The notes: generated from the letters alone by a model not told the origin. Counted from the stretch's first letter, positions 45,943-56,480 are shown. The stretch: DNA of 64,000 nucleotides from Agrobacterium tumefaciens (GCA_025560025.1 CP048486.1:2064761-2128760), one strand, 5' to 3'. Numbers and translations are program-made.

Positions 45943-47909
45943 GCGCGTTTCCCCATGAGTACAAGAAAAAACGGGCCGCCGACCACCGTTGCAAGGAGGC
46001 CGGCGGGTATCTGGAAGGGGAAAATAATGCTGCGCCCCAGCCAGTCGGCGACGAGAAGGATAAGGCCGCCGATCAGCGCTGCCGCCGGCAATTGGGTGCC
46101 AGCGCGCTGAAAGCCCGCAAGACGCGCAATGTGAGGCCCCATCAGCCCGGCGAAACTCAAGGGGCCGACGAGAATTGTGGCGCTTGCCGTGAGAATGGCC
46201 GAAAGCGAATAGAGAATGTTGCGGCTCGCCACGAGCGGGACGCCGGCGTTCCGGGCAATGTCTTCCCCAAGCGGCAGCAGTTCCAGCCAGCGGCGGATGA
46301 AGGGCGTCGAGACGAACCCGCAGAAAAGCAGCATCATCGCAATGATTGCCTCGCCGGGTTCGACCGCATAGGTGGAGCCGGAGAGCCAGGCCAGAAGCTG
46401 GCCGAGCCTCGGATCCTGCGATGTCATCAGCACCGCCATGACGAAGCCGGAGACGGAACTGAGGGCGATGCCGATCAGCAGCAGCCGGTCGCCAGAAAAA
46501 CCGGGCTTGCGCGAGAGGGTCAGCATCAGCAGCAGAACTGTCAGCGAACCGGCAGCCCCTGCGACAATCTGCGCGGCCCGGGTGGGTGCGGCAAGGGTGA
46601 GAAGGACGGCAATGACGCCAAGCATTGCCCCGGAAGACACGCCCAGCACTTCCGGCGATGCCATGGCGTTGCCGGTTACACGCTGCAGGATCGCGCCCGC
46701 GAGCGCCAGCATTGCGCCGCCGCTAAAGGCCGCCAGCGCCCTTGGCCAGCGCCAGTCGAGAATACCGGGATCGGCAAGCCCCGATAAAAACCAGCCATCC
46801 GTGTTTTTTCCAACGAACAGGGCCATGAAGGCGGCCACGCAGAGAATGGCGACGAGGGTGAGCAAGGCTGGGACGGGCCGGGCAAGGCGCGCCGGTGTCG
46901 TCTGGGCGCCCGGCTGTGGCGGAGTGGGCATTTTCAGCCGCCGGATCAGCGCAAACATCAGGGGCGCCCCGAGAAGCGCGGTGACGGCGGCGGTCGGGAA
47001 CAATCGGTAGGTAACGGGAAAAAACAGGACGATCTGGTCGGTCAGGGTCAGCAGCAGCGCGCCAAGTGCTGCCGAACAGCCAAGCTGCGCCGCCATTCGC
47101 CTTGCACCGCAGGCACGCGCAAGCGCGGGTGCGGCCAGCCCGACAAAGCTGATAATACCAACCGAGGCCGTCACCACCGCCGTCAGTGCCGCCGCCGCCA
47201 CGAGCGTCAGAAGCCGGTAGGCGGCGAGCGACAGGCCGAGACTTCTGGCACTCGCATCTTCCAGCGCCATTATTGTCAGGGGCCGAAGCAGCAATGTCAC
47301 GGCGACGACGAGCACCGCGAGGCGCGGGGCCAGGAATGACACGGCGCTCCAGTCCTGCTGGTCGAGATATCCTGCGCCCCACAAAAAGATGCTGACGAGA
47401 AAATCGTGATTGAACAACACCAGAACGGCGCTCGCCGCGCCGCAATAAAGGCTGACGATCATGCCCGCCAGCGTCACCGTGACGGGCGAGAGGCCGTTGC
47501 GCCAGGAAAGCGCCAGGATCGCCAGAAGCGACAGCCCCGCTCCGGCAAAGGCGACCCATTCCCGTGCGCCCATCCATTGCGGAAACCAGAGCGTGGCAAT
47601 GGCAAGCAGAAGATAGGAACCGGCTGAAATGCCGAGTGTCGCCGGCTCGGCGAGAGGGTTGCGCAGGATGTTCTGGAGGATCGCCCCGACAAGCCCGAGT
47701 GCGGCTCCGGTCATCAGCGCAACGGCGATCCTCGGCAGCAATGTATTGTGAAGCAGTACCTGCGCTGTAACGTCGGGATCGGGAAAAAACAGGGCCGCAA
47801 GCGGCGTTCCCTCAGGCATGCGCAGAAACAGGTTGAGGCCGGTAAGGCCAAGGCAGATGATGGCGAGCGATGCGGTCACGATTGTGGATATGTTTTCCGT
47901 CCTGCTCAT
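45939..47909 (-). CDS. fhuB: Ferric hydroxamate ABC permease FhuB, double-length
   Basis: The 656-residue inner-membrane protein contains two tandem BtuC-like permease units of about 320 residues each. Paired motifs are GAILQNILRNPLAEPATLGI in the first half and GAILQRVTGNAMASPEVLGV in the second, with GLMGPHIAR near the end. E. coli FhuB has the same fused form and length. ATG 47909 overlaps the fhuD stop (ATGA). No fhuC-like ATPase gene is present in the operon. Confidence 0.9.
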   Translation of the reverse strand: MSRTENISTIVTASLAIICLGLTGLNLFLRMPEGTPLAALFFPDPDVTAQVLLHNTLLPRIAVALMTGAALGLVGAILQNILRNPLAEPATLGISAGSYLLLAIATLWFPQWMGAREWVAFAGAGLSLLAILALSWRNGLSPVTVTLAGMIVSLYCGAASAVLVLFNHDFLVSIFLWGAGYLDQQDWSAVSFLAPRLAVLVVAVTLLLRPLTIMALEDASARSLGLSLAAYRLLTLVAAAALTAVVTASVGIISFVGLAAPALARACGARRMAAQLGCSAALGALLLTLTDQIVLFFPVTYRLFPTAAVTALLGAPLMFALIRRLKMPTPPQPGAQTTPARLARPVPALLTLVAILCVAAFMALFVGKNTDGWFLSGLADPGILDWRWPRALAAFSGGAMLALAGAILQRVTGNAMASPEVLGVSSGAMLGVIAVLLTLAAPTRAAQIVAGAAGSLTVLLLMLTLSRKPGFSGDRLLLIGIALSSVSGFVMAVLMTSQDPRLGQLLAWLSGSTYAVEPGEAIIAMMLLFCGFVSTPFIRRWLELLPLGEDIARNAGVPLVASRNILYSLSAILTASATILVGPLSFAGLMGPHIARLAGFQRAGTQLPAAALIGGLILLVADWLGRSIIFPFQIPAGLLATVVGGPFFLVLMGKRA

Positions 47910-48796
47910 TGCGATGCTTCACCGGCAAGGGCTGTGGCAACGAGCCGGGCAAACCGTTTTGCTGGCGGCAGTCCGCCGTAAAACAGCACATCCTCGATGC
48001 GCACCAACCGGTTTTCGCGGATGAAGGGCAGGCTTTTCATGACGGGCCCAGCCAGAAGCGTATCCAGCTTTTCGCTGCTGGTGTCGCCGATGCATAGAAG
48101 CCGTGCCTGCGGGTAACGCGAAAGCTGGTCGGCCGTCACCGTCGTATGACCATATTGCGAGGTGTAACCGTCCCAGGCGTTCTTTATGCCGAACTGGTCG
48201 AGGACATTCTGGAAAAGACTGTTCCTGCCGAAAACCAGCAATCGGCGGCCATCTATGACCGTCGCCAGCAGGAGAGGCCGGCCGTCATAGGATGAGAGCC
48301 GGGCGCGTGCCTGCCGTATTTCCGCGTTGAAACTCTCCTCAAACGCATCAAACCGGCCGGGATCGCCGATCCGCGCGGCGAGCGTCATGAGCGCATTTCT
48401 GCCGCTGATTAAATGGTCCTCGCCTGCTGTTACGCCGGAATCGAAAAAATGGATGGGCGCGATGGAGTTGAGGCGGCCCGCGGCCATGGAGAAATCGTCG
48501 CTATGCACAATCATGCAGGGTCGAAGGTGGTCGACAAGCTCCAGATTGGGCTCTGACCGCAACCCAAGCTCAGCGACCAATGGCGACAGGGCCGGTTCGA
48601 CAACGAGGCTGGCATAACGCTCCAGCTCCGGCATGGCGACGGGTTGCACACCGAGCGCCAGCAGGTTTTGCCCGCTTACCCAGTCCATGGCGACGATGCC
48701 GCCGGAACAGGCGGCAGATGACGGCCGGTGGGTGAGAAAAAAGGATACTGTCCCGCAGAGCAGGGCTCTGCGGGACAGGCAACTGCGCAGCATCAT
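47906..48796 (-). CDS. fhuD: Periplasmic ferric-siderophore-binding protein, FhuD-like
   Basis: The 296-residue protein has an N-terminal export signal with an RR pair (SRRALLCGTVSFFLTH). The mature part (GIVAMDWVSGQNLLALGVQP, then LRSEPNLELVDHLRPCMIVH) matches the helical-backbone class III binding proteins. It passes ferric hydroxamates to FhuB. It starts at ATG 48796 within the receptor stop codon (TGATGATG). Confidence 0.85.
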   Translation of the reverse strand: MMLRSCLSRRALLCGTVSFFLTHRPSSAACSGGIVAMDWVSGQNLLALGVQPVAMPELERYASLVVEPALSPLVAELGLRSEPNLELVDHLRPCMIVHSDDFSMAAGRLNSIAPIHFFDSGVTAGEDHLISGRNALMTLAARIGDPGRFDAFEESFNAEIRQARARLSSYDGRPLLLATVIDGRRLLVFGRNSLFQNVLDQFGIKNAWDGYTSQYGHTTVTADQLSRYPQARLLCIGDTSSEKLDTLLAGPVMKSLPFIRENRLVRIEDVLFYGGLPPAKRFARLVATALAGEASQ

Positions 48797-51216
48797 CAGA
48801 ACTTCGCCTGGACCGAGAAGGAAACGGTCCTCGGTGCGCCGAGATAATAGCTGTTCTGCCAGTAGTTCTCATCGGTGATGTTGCTGACGTTCAACCGGAA
48901 GGTCAGCGGATTGCCGAAGTTTTCGGTGGTGTAGCGCAGCCCGAGATCGGCGGTGACATAGGAGGAAAGCCGGTCGTTGTTTTCGGATGTCGCCCATTGC
49001 TTGCCGGTATAATACAGGCCGCCGGTCAGGAAGAGGCCCTCGACGGTGGGAACCTGATATTCGGCATAGACCTTTGCCAGAACATTGGCGACGTTCATGG
49101 GGCGCTTGCCGTCATAGGTTCCACCTTCGACCCTGGCGTCGAGGAAGGTCACGCCGCCGAGAATGGTAAGGTCGTCGGTCACCTTGCCGGTCGCCGTGAA
49201 TTCGAGGCCGCGATGGCGCTGGCGACCATCCTGCGTGTAGATATTTGCATCCGTCGTCAGTTCGTAAGCCTTGGAGATGTCGAACAGCGCCGCTGTCAGC
49301 AGCATGTCGCCGACTTCGCCCTTGATGCCGATTTCCTTCTGCTTGCTGACCATGGGTGCCAGAATCTGTCCGCTGTTGACGGCGGTGTCCGGCGCGACCC
49401 CGCCCTGCTCAAGCCCCTCGATATAGCTTCCATAAAGAGTGACCTGTTCCACCGGCTTGAACAGCAGCGACGCTGAGGGCGACAGTCTCCCCTCATCATA
49501 ATCGGGTGCGGAGCGGGCGCCGCTGCTATCCAGCGATTGGCTCTGGATCATGCTGTAATTGGCGCCAACGAGGGCCGACCACTGTTCATCGAATTCGATC
49601 TGATCGCCGACGACGAAGTTATGATTGCGCACATAGCCCGACTTGTAGAGCGTGCCGTTATTCACCGGGAAAACGGGCTCGGCAATATGCCGCGGAGAGG
49701 ACATGGGGAAGGACGGCTGCCAGCCCGTGTTGGGGTTATACGTCGTGCCCCAGTCCTTGCCCTGATACATGTAATATCCAGCGGTCAGCTTGTGCGAGAC
49801 AGCACCGGTATCAAAGTTGACGTCAGTGAAAAAATTCGCGGCATCGAAGAGGTTTTTCGTCCTGCCGGAACGAATTGCGATCTGGGAATATTCACCCGGC
49901 GTTTCAACGGAGTTCATCGTATGATCCTGAACCGGCCGGTTGATATATTCCCGCATATAGCCGCCGCGCAGGGTGATGGCATCGTTCACATCATAGGTGA
50001 GTTTGGCCGAGAACCGCTTTTTCTCGATTTCATCGTGAATCCAGGGCTGGCTCCAGTTCCTGCTGGCGTCCGGCGCGTCACCATGCGGCACGCCGTCTGC
50101 GAAAGCCCAATAGGAGTTGGCGGCATCCAGCTTGTATTTGCTGTAGGAAGCGTTGAGTTCCAGCTTCAGGCGGTCGGTGATGTTCCAGTCGAAAGCGCCA
50201 CTTGCCAGAAAGCGGTCGACATTCTGGTCGTCGATTGCTCCATCTCCGGCCGAGCGAACGATGTTGAGGCGATAGCCCATATCGCCTTCCGGATCGATGC
50301 GACCGCCGAAATCGCCATGGACGAAAGCCTGTGCGCCGCCGTAATTACCAACCGTCACGCTGTTTAAACGTTCCTGCGTCGGCCGCTTGTAGACGTAATT
50401 GATCATGCCGGCAGGCGAGGCAGCGCCGTAGAGGAAGCCGGAAAGGCCGGAGAGAACCTCGGTGCGCTCCTTGTCTTCCAGCACCGTCGCGTGGCTATAG
50501 GAGCGACGGAAGCCGTCTTCAGCGGTGTCATAGGTGGTGAAACCGCGAATATTGGCCATCGGCGCCCAGCCGGACATCTGCGGCGTCTGGCTGCGGATGG
50601 TCGGCAGGACACGGTAGATATCTTCAGGGGATTGCGCCTGGATATTCTGGATGAGTTCCCTTGGCGCAACGGTGACGGAAAACGGTGTGTCGCGAATGGA
50701 GGTCTGTCCAAGCAGGCCGAGGGATGACAGGGTCGATGTCCGATAGCCGTCCCGCGCAAGCCCATCCTGCTGCAGCACCGAAGCTGGCCCCGTGCCCTGA
50801 ACTGTGATTGTTTCGAGAAGGGTGGAGTTTCCACCGGCGGCGGCACTTGCGGCGCTGACCGGGGCGGCGATGACAATGGAGGTGGCGTCGGTGAAGGAGT
50901 AAACCAGACCCGTCCCGCGCAGAAGCTCCACAATTGCCTCTTCGCGGGTTGTTGCGCGGTTTACGCCCTGCGAAAGCTTCCCGCGCGCGATCAACGCATC
51001 ATAGGAAATCTGCGTTCCCGCCAATTTGCCGAACGTCGCCAGCGATTTGTTCAGCGGGCCGGCCGGAACCGAATAAACCGCCTGCGCATAGGCAGGCTGC
51101 GCTGCGATGCCCGCGGTGAGCGCCGATGTCGTTGCCAGAAAGGCGGCGACCAGCGCGCCACGGCCCTTGCAGCCCCTGTTGTTACCCCTATGAGCCGATG
51201 AGAACCCATTCCCCAT
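48796..51216 (-). CDS. TonB-dependent siderophore receptor with STN signalling domain
   Basis: The 806-residue outer-membrane receptor has a long signal peptide (cleavage near AYA-QAV, residue 45). An STN domain follows (about 46-120, VYSVPAGPLNKSLATFGKLA), then a TonB-box-like LLETITVQG, a plug (SIRDTPFSVTVAPRELIQNI) and a barrel ending TVSFSVQAKF. This matches the FhuA/FpvA group for hydroxamate-type siderophores. The STN domain links it to the FecR and sigma genes upstream. ATG 51216 has ACGGAGTGG upstream. Confidence 0.88.
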   Translation of the reverse strand: MGNGFSSAHRGNNRGCKGRGALVAAFLATTSALTAGIAAQPAYAQAVYSVPAGPLNKSLATFGKLAGTQISYDALIARGKLSQGVNRATTREEAIVELLRGTGLVYSFTDATSIVIAAPVSAASAAAGGNSTLLETITVQGTGPASVLQQDGLARDGYRTSTLSSLGLLGQTSIRDTPFSVTVAPRELIQNIQAQSPEDIYRVLPTIRSQTPQMSGWAPMANIRGFTTYDTAEDGFRRSYSHATVLEDKERTEVLSGLSGFLYGAASPAGMINYVYKRPTQERLNSVTVGNYGGAQAFVHGDFGGRIDPEGDMGYRLNIVRSAGDGAIDDQNVDRFLASGAFDWNITDRLKLELNASYSKYKLDAANSYWAFADGVPHGDAPDASRNWSQPWIHDEIEKKRFSAKLTYDVNDAITLRGGYMREYINRPVQDHTMNSVETPGEYSQIAIRSGRTKNLFDAANFFTDVNFDTGAVSHKLTAGYYMYQGKDWGTTYNPNTGWQPSFPMSSPRHIAEPVFPVNNGTLYKSGYVRNHNFVVGDQIEFDEQWSALVGANYSMIQSQSLDSSGARSAPDYDEGRLSPSASLLFKPVEQVTLYGSYIEGLEQGGVAPDTAVNSGQILAPMVSKQKEIGIKGEVGDMLLTAALFDISKAYELTTDANIYTQDGRQRHRGLEFTATGKVTDDLTILGGVTFLDARVEGGTYDGKRPMNVANVLAKVYAEYQVPTVEGLFLTGGLYYTGKQWATSENNDRLSSYVTADLGLRYTTENFGNPLTFRLNVSNITDENYWQNSYYLGAPRTVSFSVQAKF

Positions 51217-51332
51217 GTGAAAACCACTCCGTTAAATCTGTCCCCGAAGACCGGCCGGCGCATGCCGTCGGCGGGCTTCCTGAGGACAGTACGAATGGCG
51301 TTCGAAAATTTTCCTCTTTTTCTCAAGTTTTA

Positions 51333-52292
51333 TCAAACGGAGGAAATAACGGTCAGGAATGGCGTGACTGTTCGCACTTTTCCGCCGAATGGCCGCACCA
51401 CCGCGTCGAGGGCGCGCAGGGGGTCGTTAAGATCGAATACGCCGCTGACGACATTGTTTTTCAGGGATGGAGCGGCAATGACCACCTTTCCCTGCTGCCA
51501 GCGGGCGATGCGCTTTACCACGGCCGCGACGGTTTCCTTTTCGGCGATGAGCATGCCCGTGCGCCATGCCGCGATTTCCGAAGCCTCCCGGACGCCGCGA
51601 TCCATGCGGCGCGATGTCTGATCGTAGGTCAACCAATCGCCCGCCGCCAGTCTTTCCCCCTGGGGCGAGGGCAGGTCGGGCGAGGTCGCGAGAACAAGCC
51701 CCCTGTCGACGGAGACGGAAATGGACAGATCATCGCCGGAAACGTCAAAGGCGGTTCCGAGCGCCGTCGCCGTCAGCGGCCCGTAGGCGACCAAAAAGGG
51801 GCGCGAACGATCGGGCGTAACATCGAAATACGCCATGCCGGACAAGAGGTTCACCCGTCTTGCCCGCTCGCCGAATTCGACAGCGATTGCGCTGTCCGGT
51901 CCGAGTGTGACCACGCTGCCATCCGCGAGGGGAATTTTTCTGATCTCGGCCGTTGCGGTCAGATAGTCGGCCCGGGCGCGCATCGCCACATAAGGTGCGA
52001 GCCATGGGCCGCTGGCGGCCGCACCGAGACAGAGCGCGCCTCCGGCAATCAGAAGAAGGCGGCGGTTCGGATCGAATCCCGGTTGAGAAGAACGCGCCTC
52101 TTCGGCCAGAACCTGGCCGGTCATGCCATGGATGGCGGCAACCTTCGCCCAGGCGGCCGCATGGGCCGGGCCGCGCTCGATCCAGGCGCGCGCGGTTTCG
52201 ATGGCGACGGGATTGCCGGGATCGTTCTGCAGGCGAATGGCAATATCCGCAGCCTCACGAAACAGGCGCCGTTCTTCCGACACTTCGTTCAT
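51333..52292 (-). CDS. fecR: FecR-like anti-sigma regulator
   Basis: The 319-residue protein has the N-terminal DUF4880-like part (REAADIAIRLQNDPGNPVAI, then AWIERGPAHAAAWAKVAAIH). One membrane span follows (about 80-100, LLLIAGGALCLGAAASGPWL), then a periplasmic FecR domain (IPLADGSVVTLGPDSAIAVE). It should transmit siderophore occupancy of the downstream receptor to the sigma factor encoded 160 bases upstream. Confidence 0.85.
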   Translation of the reverse strand: MNEVSEERRLFREAADIAIRLQNDPGNPVAIETARAWIERGPAHAAAWAKVAAIHGMTGQVLAEEARSSQPGFDPNRRLLLIAGGALCLGAAASGPWLAPYVAMRARADYLTATAEIRKIPLADGSVVTLGPDSAIAVEFGERARRVNLLSGMAYFDVTPDRSRPFLVAYGPLTATALGTAFDVSGDDLSISVSVDRGLVLATSPDLPSPQGERLAAGDWLTYDQTSRRMDRGVREASEIAAWRTGMLIAEKETVAAVVKRIARWQQGKVVIAAPSLKNNVVSGVFDLNDPLRALDAVVRPFGGKVRTVTPFLTVISSV

Positions 52293-52452
52293 AGGGAGCC
52301 TTTCAGAAATTGCCGGAGGTCAAAACTACAGCCTTTGATATATACGAATGAGAGGCGGCATATTTCCGGGTGAAGAGGAATTTAAAGCGCAGGCCCTTGA
52401 AATCCGGGATGGTTTTCAAAAAACCGGTGGCCGGACGGTCGGTTTCCGTCTT

Positions 52453-52956
52453 CTAAAGACCGTTCAGGCGGTCCTCTATATGTTCGTAGGCGTCGCGGAT
52501 CAAAACCCAGGTGCGGGTGGTGGACATGCCAAGCTTCTGGGCCACTTCGCTTATGGTCAGCCCCCCCATGCGGTGCAGCTGGAAGGCCTCGCGCACCCGG
52601 CGCGGCAGCTCCGCCAGGGCCTGCTCCACCAGCTGCAGCCGCTGGCGGTCGTAAACGATGGTTTCCGCGGATGGTGACGGATCGATGATGGCATCGAAGG
52701 CATTTTGCGGCAGATCGACACGGAGCAGGCTGCGCTCGCGGCGATAGTGGTCGATGCTGAGATTGCGCGCCACCGTATAAAGGTAGGATTTGGGATTGTG
52801 GGAAGCGGCGCTGGCCGGTGGCGGTGATGCCAGCACCTTCAAAAATGCATCCTGCGCCAGATCGGACGCTGTTTCGGAATCTATGCCTCTGCTGCGCAGG
52901 GATCTGACGATGCCTTTCGCATATAGCCGGAACAATTCCTGCAGATCCCAACTCAA
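52453..52956 (-). CDS. fecI: ECF sigma factor, FecI type
   Basis: The 167-residue sigma factor has region 2 (GIDSETASDLAQDAFLKVLA, then YLYTVARNLSIDHYRRE) and region 4 (LPRRVREAFQLHRMGGLTIS, then AQKLGMSTTRTWVLIRD). It has no ATG; TTG 52956 with GGAAGG upstream fits. With fecR and the STN receptor it forms the second cell-surface signalling cassette in this window, here for a siderophore. Confidence 0.83.
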   Translation of the reverse strand: MSWDLQELFRLYAKGIVRSLRSRGIDSETASDLAQDAFLKVLASPPPASAASHNPKSYLYTVARNLSIDHYRRERSLLRVDLPQNAFDAIIDPSPSAETIVYDRQRLQLVEQALAELPRRVREAFQLHRMGGLTISEVAQKLGMSTTRTWVLIRDAYEHIEDRLNGL

Positions 52957-53257
52957 GAGCCTTGCCTTCCGGTCATCGACACCCTGCCTGCCCGAAATCC
53001 CGGGCAGTCGGTCTGTCGAACAATGCAGTCGCCGGCCGATTATCTTTAATCGGTGCCGAATTCGAGACTATGCGAAGCGACGGCCTTGATTCTGCGGGAT
53101 CGCCCCGCGCCTCCGATACCGTCGGCCATTGCTGATGCCGGTACCATGCGCGCGGGGCGACAGCAAAGCAAATATCATCCTTGCTATCGTTTTGTTCGGC
53201 GTTCCCATCGGTTGCTTCGGAAGTCGAAATCAATGGGAATGGGGCTTTGCCTCCTGC
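52957..53257. other. Spacer between the second fecI and the gamma-lyase gene
   Basis: These 301 bases hold no credible gene. A 7-base inverted repeat (52988-52994 with 53001-53007) lies about 32-51 bases upstream of fecI and may be part of its promoter or the terminator of the gamma-lyase gene. I saw no clear iron box. Confidence 0.4.
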
Positions 53258-54541
53258 TCAGGCCGCATCCAGGGAGAGGGCGAGGTCGGCGATCAGATCG
53301 TCGGGATGTTCGATGCCGATGGACAGCCGGATGGTGGAATCGAGCACGCCGATGCGCTGGCGCACATCCGCCGGGACACCCGAATGTGTCATGGTTGCCG
53401 GATGGGAGGCGAGGGATTCCGTGCCGCCAAGGCTGACCGCGAGTTTGAATATGGTGAGGGCATTGAGGAATTTGAAAGACGCTGCCTGCCCGCCGGTTAT
53501 GTCGAAGGAGAAGGTCGATCCCGCGCCGGTGCATTGATCTGCGAAGACCTTGCCAACCGGGGAGGCCGGATCGTTGAACGGCAGGTAGTGGATTTTCTCG
53601 ACCTTGGGATGCGCCTTCAGGAATTCGGCCACCAGCTCCGCATTGCTGTTTGCCCGCTCCATCCGGATCTGCAGCGTCTCAAGCGACCGCCCCAGCATCC
53701 AGCAGGAATGCGGATCGAGCTGCGTGCCGATCGCCCCGCGCAGTGCCTTTACCTGCTTCATCACATCCTTGCGGCCAAGCGCTGCCCCGGCAATGAGGTC
53801 GGAGTGGCCGCCAACATATTTTGTCAGTGAATAGAGCGAGATGTCGGCGCCGTGCTCGATCGGCCGCTGGAAGACAGGGCCGAGAAGCGTGTTGTCGCAG
53901 GCGATGATAGGCCTGTGCCCCTGCTTCTGGCCGATCATGTCGGCGACACGGCTGATCATCGGGATGTCGACGATGCTGTTCGTCGGGTTGGCGGGTGTCT
54001 CGATGAGGATGACGGACACCCTGCCTTTCGCCATCGCCTCTTCTGCGGCGGCCACTACCGAGGCCTCGCTGACACCGTCGGCGAAACCCACGGCCGAAAC
54101 GCCGAAATTGTGGAAGGTCTTTGCGAGCAGCGTCTCCGTGCCACCATAGAGAGGCTGGGAATGGAGCACGGTATCACCCGGCCGCACGAAAGCGAACAGC
54201 GTCGTTGAAATGGCGGACATGCCGGACGAGAACAGCGCACAGCTTTCCGTACGCTCGTAAACGGCGAGACGATCCTCGACGATCTCGCTATTGGGATGGT
54301 TGAAACGGGAATAAACGAGGCCGGCGCCCCGGCCTGCCGGCGGCTCCTTGCGCCCGGAGACATAATCGAAGAAGTCGCGCCCGTCCTCCGCCGACTTGAA
54401 GACGAAGGTCGATGTCAGGAACACCGGCGGCTTCACGGCGCCTTCAGACAATTCCGGATCATAGCCGTAATTGAGCATCTGGGTTTCGGGATGCAGGGCG
54501 TGGTTGCCGATATGGGTTTTCGACGGATGTGGTGCGGTCAT
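53258..54541 (-). CDS. PLP-dependent methionine gamma-lyase/cystathionine gamma-synthase family enzyme
   Basis: The 427-residue enzyme of the Cys/Met metabolism PLP family has the cofactor lysine in [16 protein letters not shown] (Lys241). It also has [28 protein letters not shown] and [13 protein letters not shown]. It could release methanethiol from methionine or act in transsulphuration. The divergent Lrp-type gene favours an inducible catabolic enzyme, as in mdeA-mdeR pairs of pseudomonads. ATG 54541 is used. Confidence 0.83.
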   Translation of the reverse strand: MTAPHPSKTHIGNHALHPETQMLNYGYDPELSEGAVKPPVFLTSTFVFKSAEDGRDFFDYVSGRKEPPAGRGAGLVYSRFNHPNSEIVEDRLAVYERTESCALFSSGMSAISTTLFAFVRPGDTVLHSQPLYGGTETLLAKTFHNFGVSAVGFADGVSEASVVAAAEEAMAKGRVSVILIETPANPTNSIVDIPMISRVADMIGQKQGHRPIIACDNTLLGPVFQRPIEHGADISLYSLTKYVGGHSDLIAGAALGRKDVMKQVKALRGAIGTQLDPHSCWMLGRSLETLQIRMERANSNAELVAEFLKAHPKVEKIHYLPFNDPASPVGKVFADQCTGAGSTFSFDITGGQAASFKFLNALTIFKLAVSLGGTESLASHPATMTHSGVPADVRQRIGVLDSTIRLSIGIEHPDDLIADLALSLDAA

Positions 54542-54667
54542 GTCCGGTAGATCCTCCTCGACAGGCTTTGAACTCTCCGCAGCTTACATGCAATCCAGCC
54601 GAAATACCTTGCATTCTGAAGCGCATCCATGTCTGATAAAGCAATATATTGCGGAGAATTCCCACTT

Positions 54668-55126
54668 ATGTCGCAGAAAATTGCAGATGCGGTCGATAGA
54701 CGGATTCTGAAAGAATTATACGCCGATGCAAGGATTACCAATAATGAACTGGCCGAGCGGGTCGGCCTGTCGGCATCCGCCTGCCTGCGCCGGCTGCGAC
54801 GGCTGGAAGAGATCGGGGTGATCAAGGGTTATTCCGCGGTCGTCGATCCGGCCATCGAGGGATGGACCATGACCGCCCTTGCCTCCATCCGCCTCAGCCG
54901 CCAGCACGATGACGAAATCCGCATGTTCGAGGCCGCCGTTCTGGACTGGGACGAGGTTCTCGAATGTCACCTCGTCACCGGTTCGAAGGATTACATGCTG
55001 AAGGTCATGTGCGGCGGGCTGGAGGATTATGAGCGCTTCATCAAGGAGAAGATCGCCAAGCTGAAATGCGTCGATACCATCGAGACCAGCTTCGTCATGA
55101 ACACGATCAAGGCCCGGCGCATCTGA
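54668..55126 (+). CDS. Lrp/AsnC-family transcriptional regulator
   Basis: The 152-residue protein has an N-terminal helix-turn-helix (DRRILKELYADARITNNELA, then VGLSASACLRRLRRL) and a C-terminal RAM ligand domain (HLVTGSKDYMLKVMCGGLED). It is divergent from the gamma-lyase gene and probably controls it in response to an amino acid, perhaps methionine. ATG 54668 has GCGGAGA upstream; the earlier ATG 54629 lacks a site. Confidence 0.85.
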   Translation: MSQKIADAVDRRILKELYADARITNNELAERVGLSASACLRRLRRLEEIGVIKGYSAVVDPAIEGWTMTALASIRLSRQHDDEIRMFEAAVLDWDEVLECHLVTGSKDYMLKVMCGGLEDYERFIKEKIAKLKCVDTIETSFVMNTIKARRI

Positions 55127-55175
55127 GCGCCGCCAGCTGGAACCATTTTCACCGGGCTCTGCCCTGCAGAACCTC

Positions 55176-56240
55176 CTAGGCCCGCGCCTCCAGCACCATG
55201 TTGAAAGGCCCGGTAAAGGCCCGCCTGACATGGCTAAAGCCACCCGAGCGGATGACCTCGGAAAGCTTCGCTTCCCCGGCCTGCGCCCCCAATCCTTCCC
55301 CCACCTCCTGGTCAAGCGATGTCGGCACGCAGATCATAGTGGATGCATTGTAATAGAGGCGGCCGACGGGGTTCATATTGTCCGCCGGGCGGTCGCCCGC
55401 AATGGGCTCGACGATCATCCAGGTGCCGTCCTTCTTGAGAATGCGCGACATATGCCCCGCACAGCCACGCGGATCACCCATATCATGCAGACAGTCGTAA
55501 CTGGTGATGAGATCGAAATCCGTATCCCTGATGTCCTTGGCCGTCGCCGCCACGAAGGTCACCCGGTCGCTCACCCCATGGCTTCGGGCATGTTTGTTCG
55601 CCTCTTCTATGGATGGCTCATGGAAGTCGTAGCCGATGAAACTGGCGTTGCGATAGGCCTCGGCCATGAGAATCGTCGAGAAGCCAACGCCACAGCCGAC
55701 ATCGGCCACCTTGGCGCCTTTCACCAGCTTCTCCTCCACGCCCTGAAGGGCAGGCAGCCACGATTGTACGATATTGTTCACATATCCCGGCCGGAAGAAC
55801 GCACCCGTTGCGCAGAACAGGCAACCTGCCGTGTCTCCCCATCGCACCCCGCCGCCGGTGCGGAAGCTGCGCTCAACCTTCGGCTCTCCCTCGATCATCG
55901 CCGCCACCAGATCGAAAGCGCCTTCCAGATAGAAGGGGCTGTCCTTGTTGACGAACACCATCGCCTGCTCGGGTGAGAGGCTGAACATCTCGGAACCGCT
56001 GTCATAGTCGATATAGCCGTTCGCCGCCTGTGCCAGCGCCCACTCCCTCACATATCGCTCGGAGAGACCGCCAGAAGCCGTCGCCAGGCCTGCGGAGGTC
56101 ACCGGCCCCACCCGATGCAGCGCATCGAACAGGCGCAGCCTCAAGCCGATCCTGACAGTCGGAACGCTGAAGGCGCCTCCAAGGTCGCCCAGCATTTTGC
56201 CAATGAAAGAATGTAGTTTGGTTTCGTCGAGCTGTGTCAT
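55176..56240 (-). CDS. SAM-dependent class I methyltransferase
   Basis: The 354-residue protein has an N-terminal dimerisation or winged-helix part (about 1-90, RIGLRLRLFDALHRVGPVTS) like those of O-methyltransferases. The Rossmann methyltransferase core follows: VADVGCGVGFSTILMAEAY, then FDLITSYDCLHDMGDP and GTWMIVEPIAGD. The substrate is unknown; small-molecule methylation is likely. It is convergent with the Lrp gene and divergent from the cyclase gene. Confidence 0.8.
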   Translation of the reverse strand: MTQLDETKLHSFIGKMLGDLGGAFSVPTVRIGLRLRLFDALHRVGPVTSAGLATASGGLSERYVREWALAQAANGYIDYDSGSEMFSLSPEQAMVFVNKDSPFYLEGAFDLVAAMIEGEPKVERSFRTGGGVRWGDTAGCLFCATGAFFRPGYVNNIVQSWLPALQGVEEKLVKGAKVADVGCGVGFSTILMAEAYRNASFIGYDFHEPSIEEANKHARSHGVSDRVTFVAATAKDIRDTDFDLITSYDCLHDMGDPRGCAGHMSRILKKDGTWMIVEPIAGDRPADNMNPVGRLYYNASTMICVPTSLDQEVGEGLGAQAGEAKLSEVIRSGGFSHVRRAFTGPFNMVLEARA

Positions 56241-56480
56241 TGCATTCCCCCCAATTCGCTTCGTTGGCGGGCAAAGGCTGACCGCAAATTGATTGCGTCA
56301 GTGAATGCTCGTAGACCATGTAACATAGCCGAATGCCCCGAAATTGTCACGCGAACGACCATCGCCCTTTCCGGTGAGGCGCCCCTGTCAGGGTCACCCA
56401 CGCGGGCGATAGACGATGGTTGGGGGAAGTCGTAAACTGGCTGGAAGAGCAGGCAACGATATACTCTTGGGAGGAAACCA

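Noticed and set aside
53129..53830. 233-residue plus-strand open frame opposite the gamma-lyase gene
   Set aside because: It is antisense to a PLP enzyme with a clear active-site lysine and has no recognisable domain.
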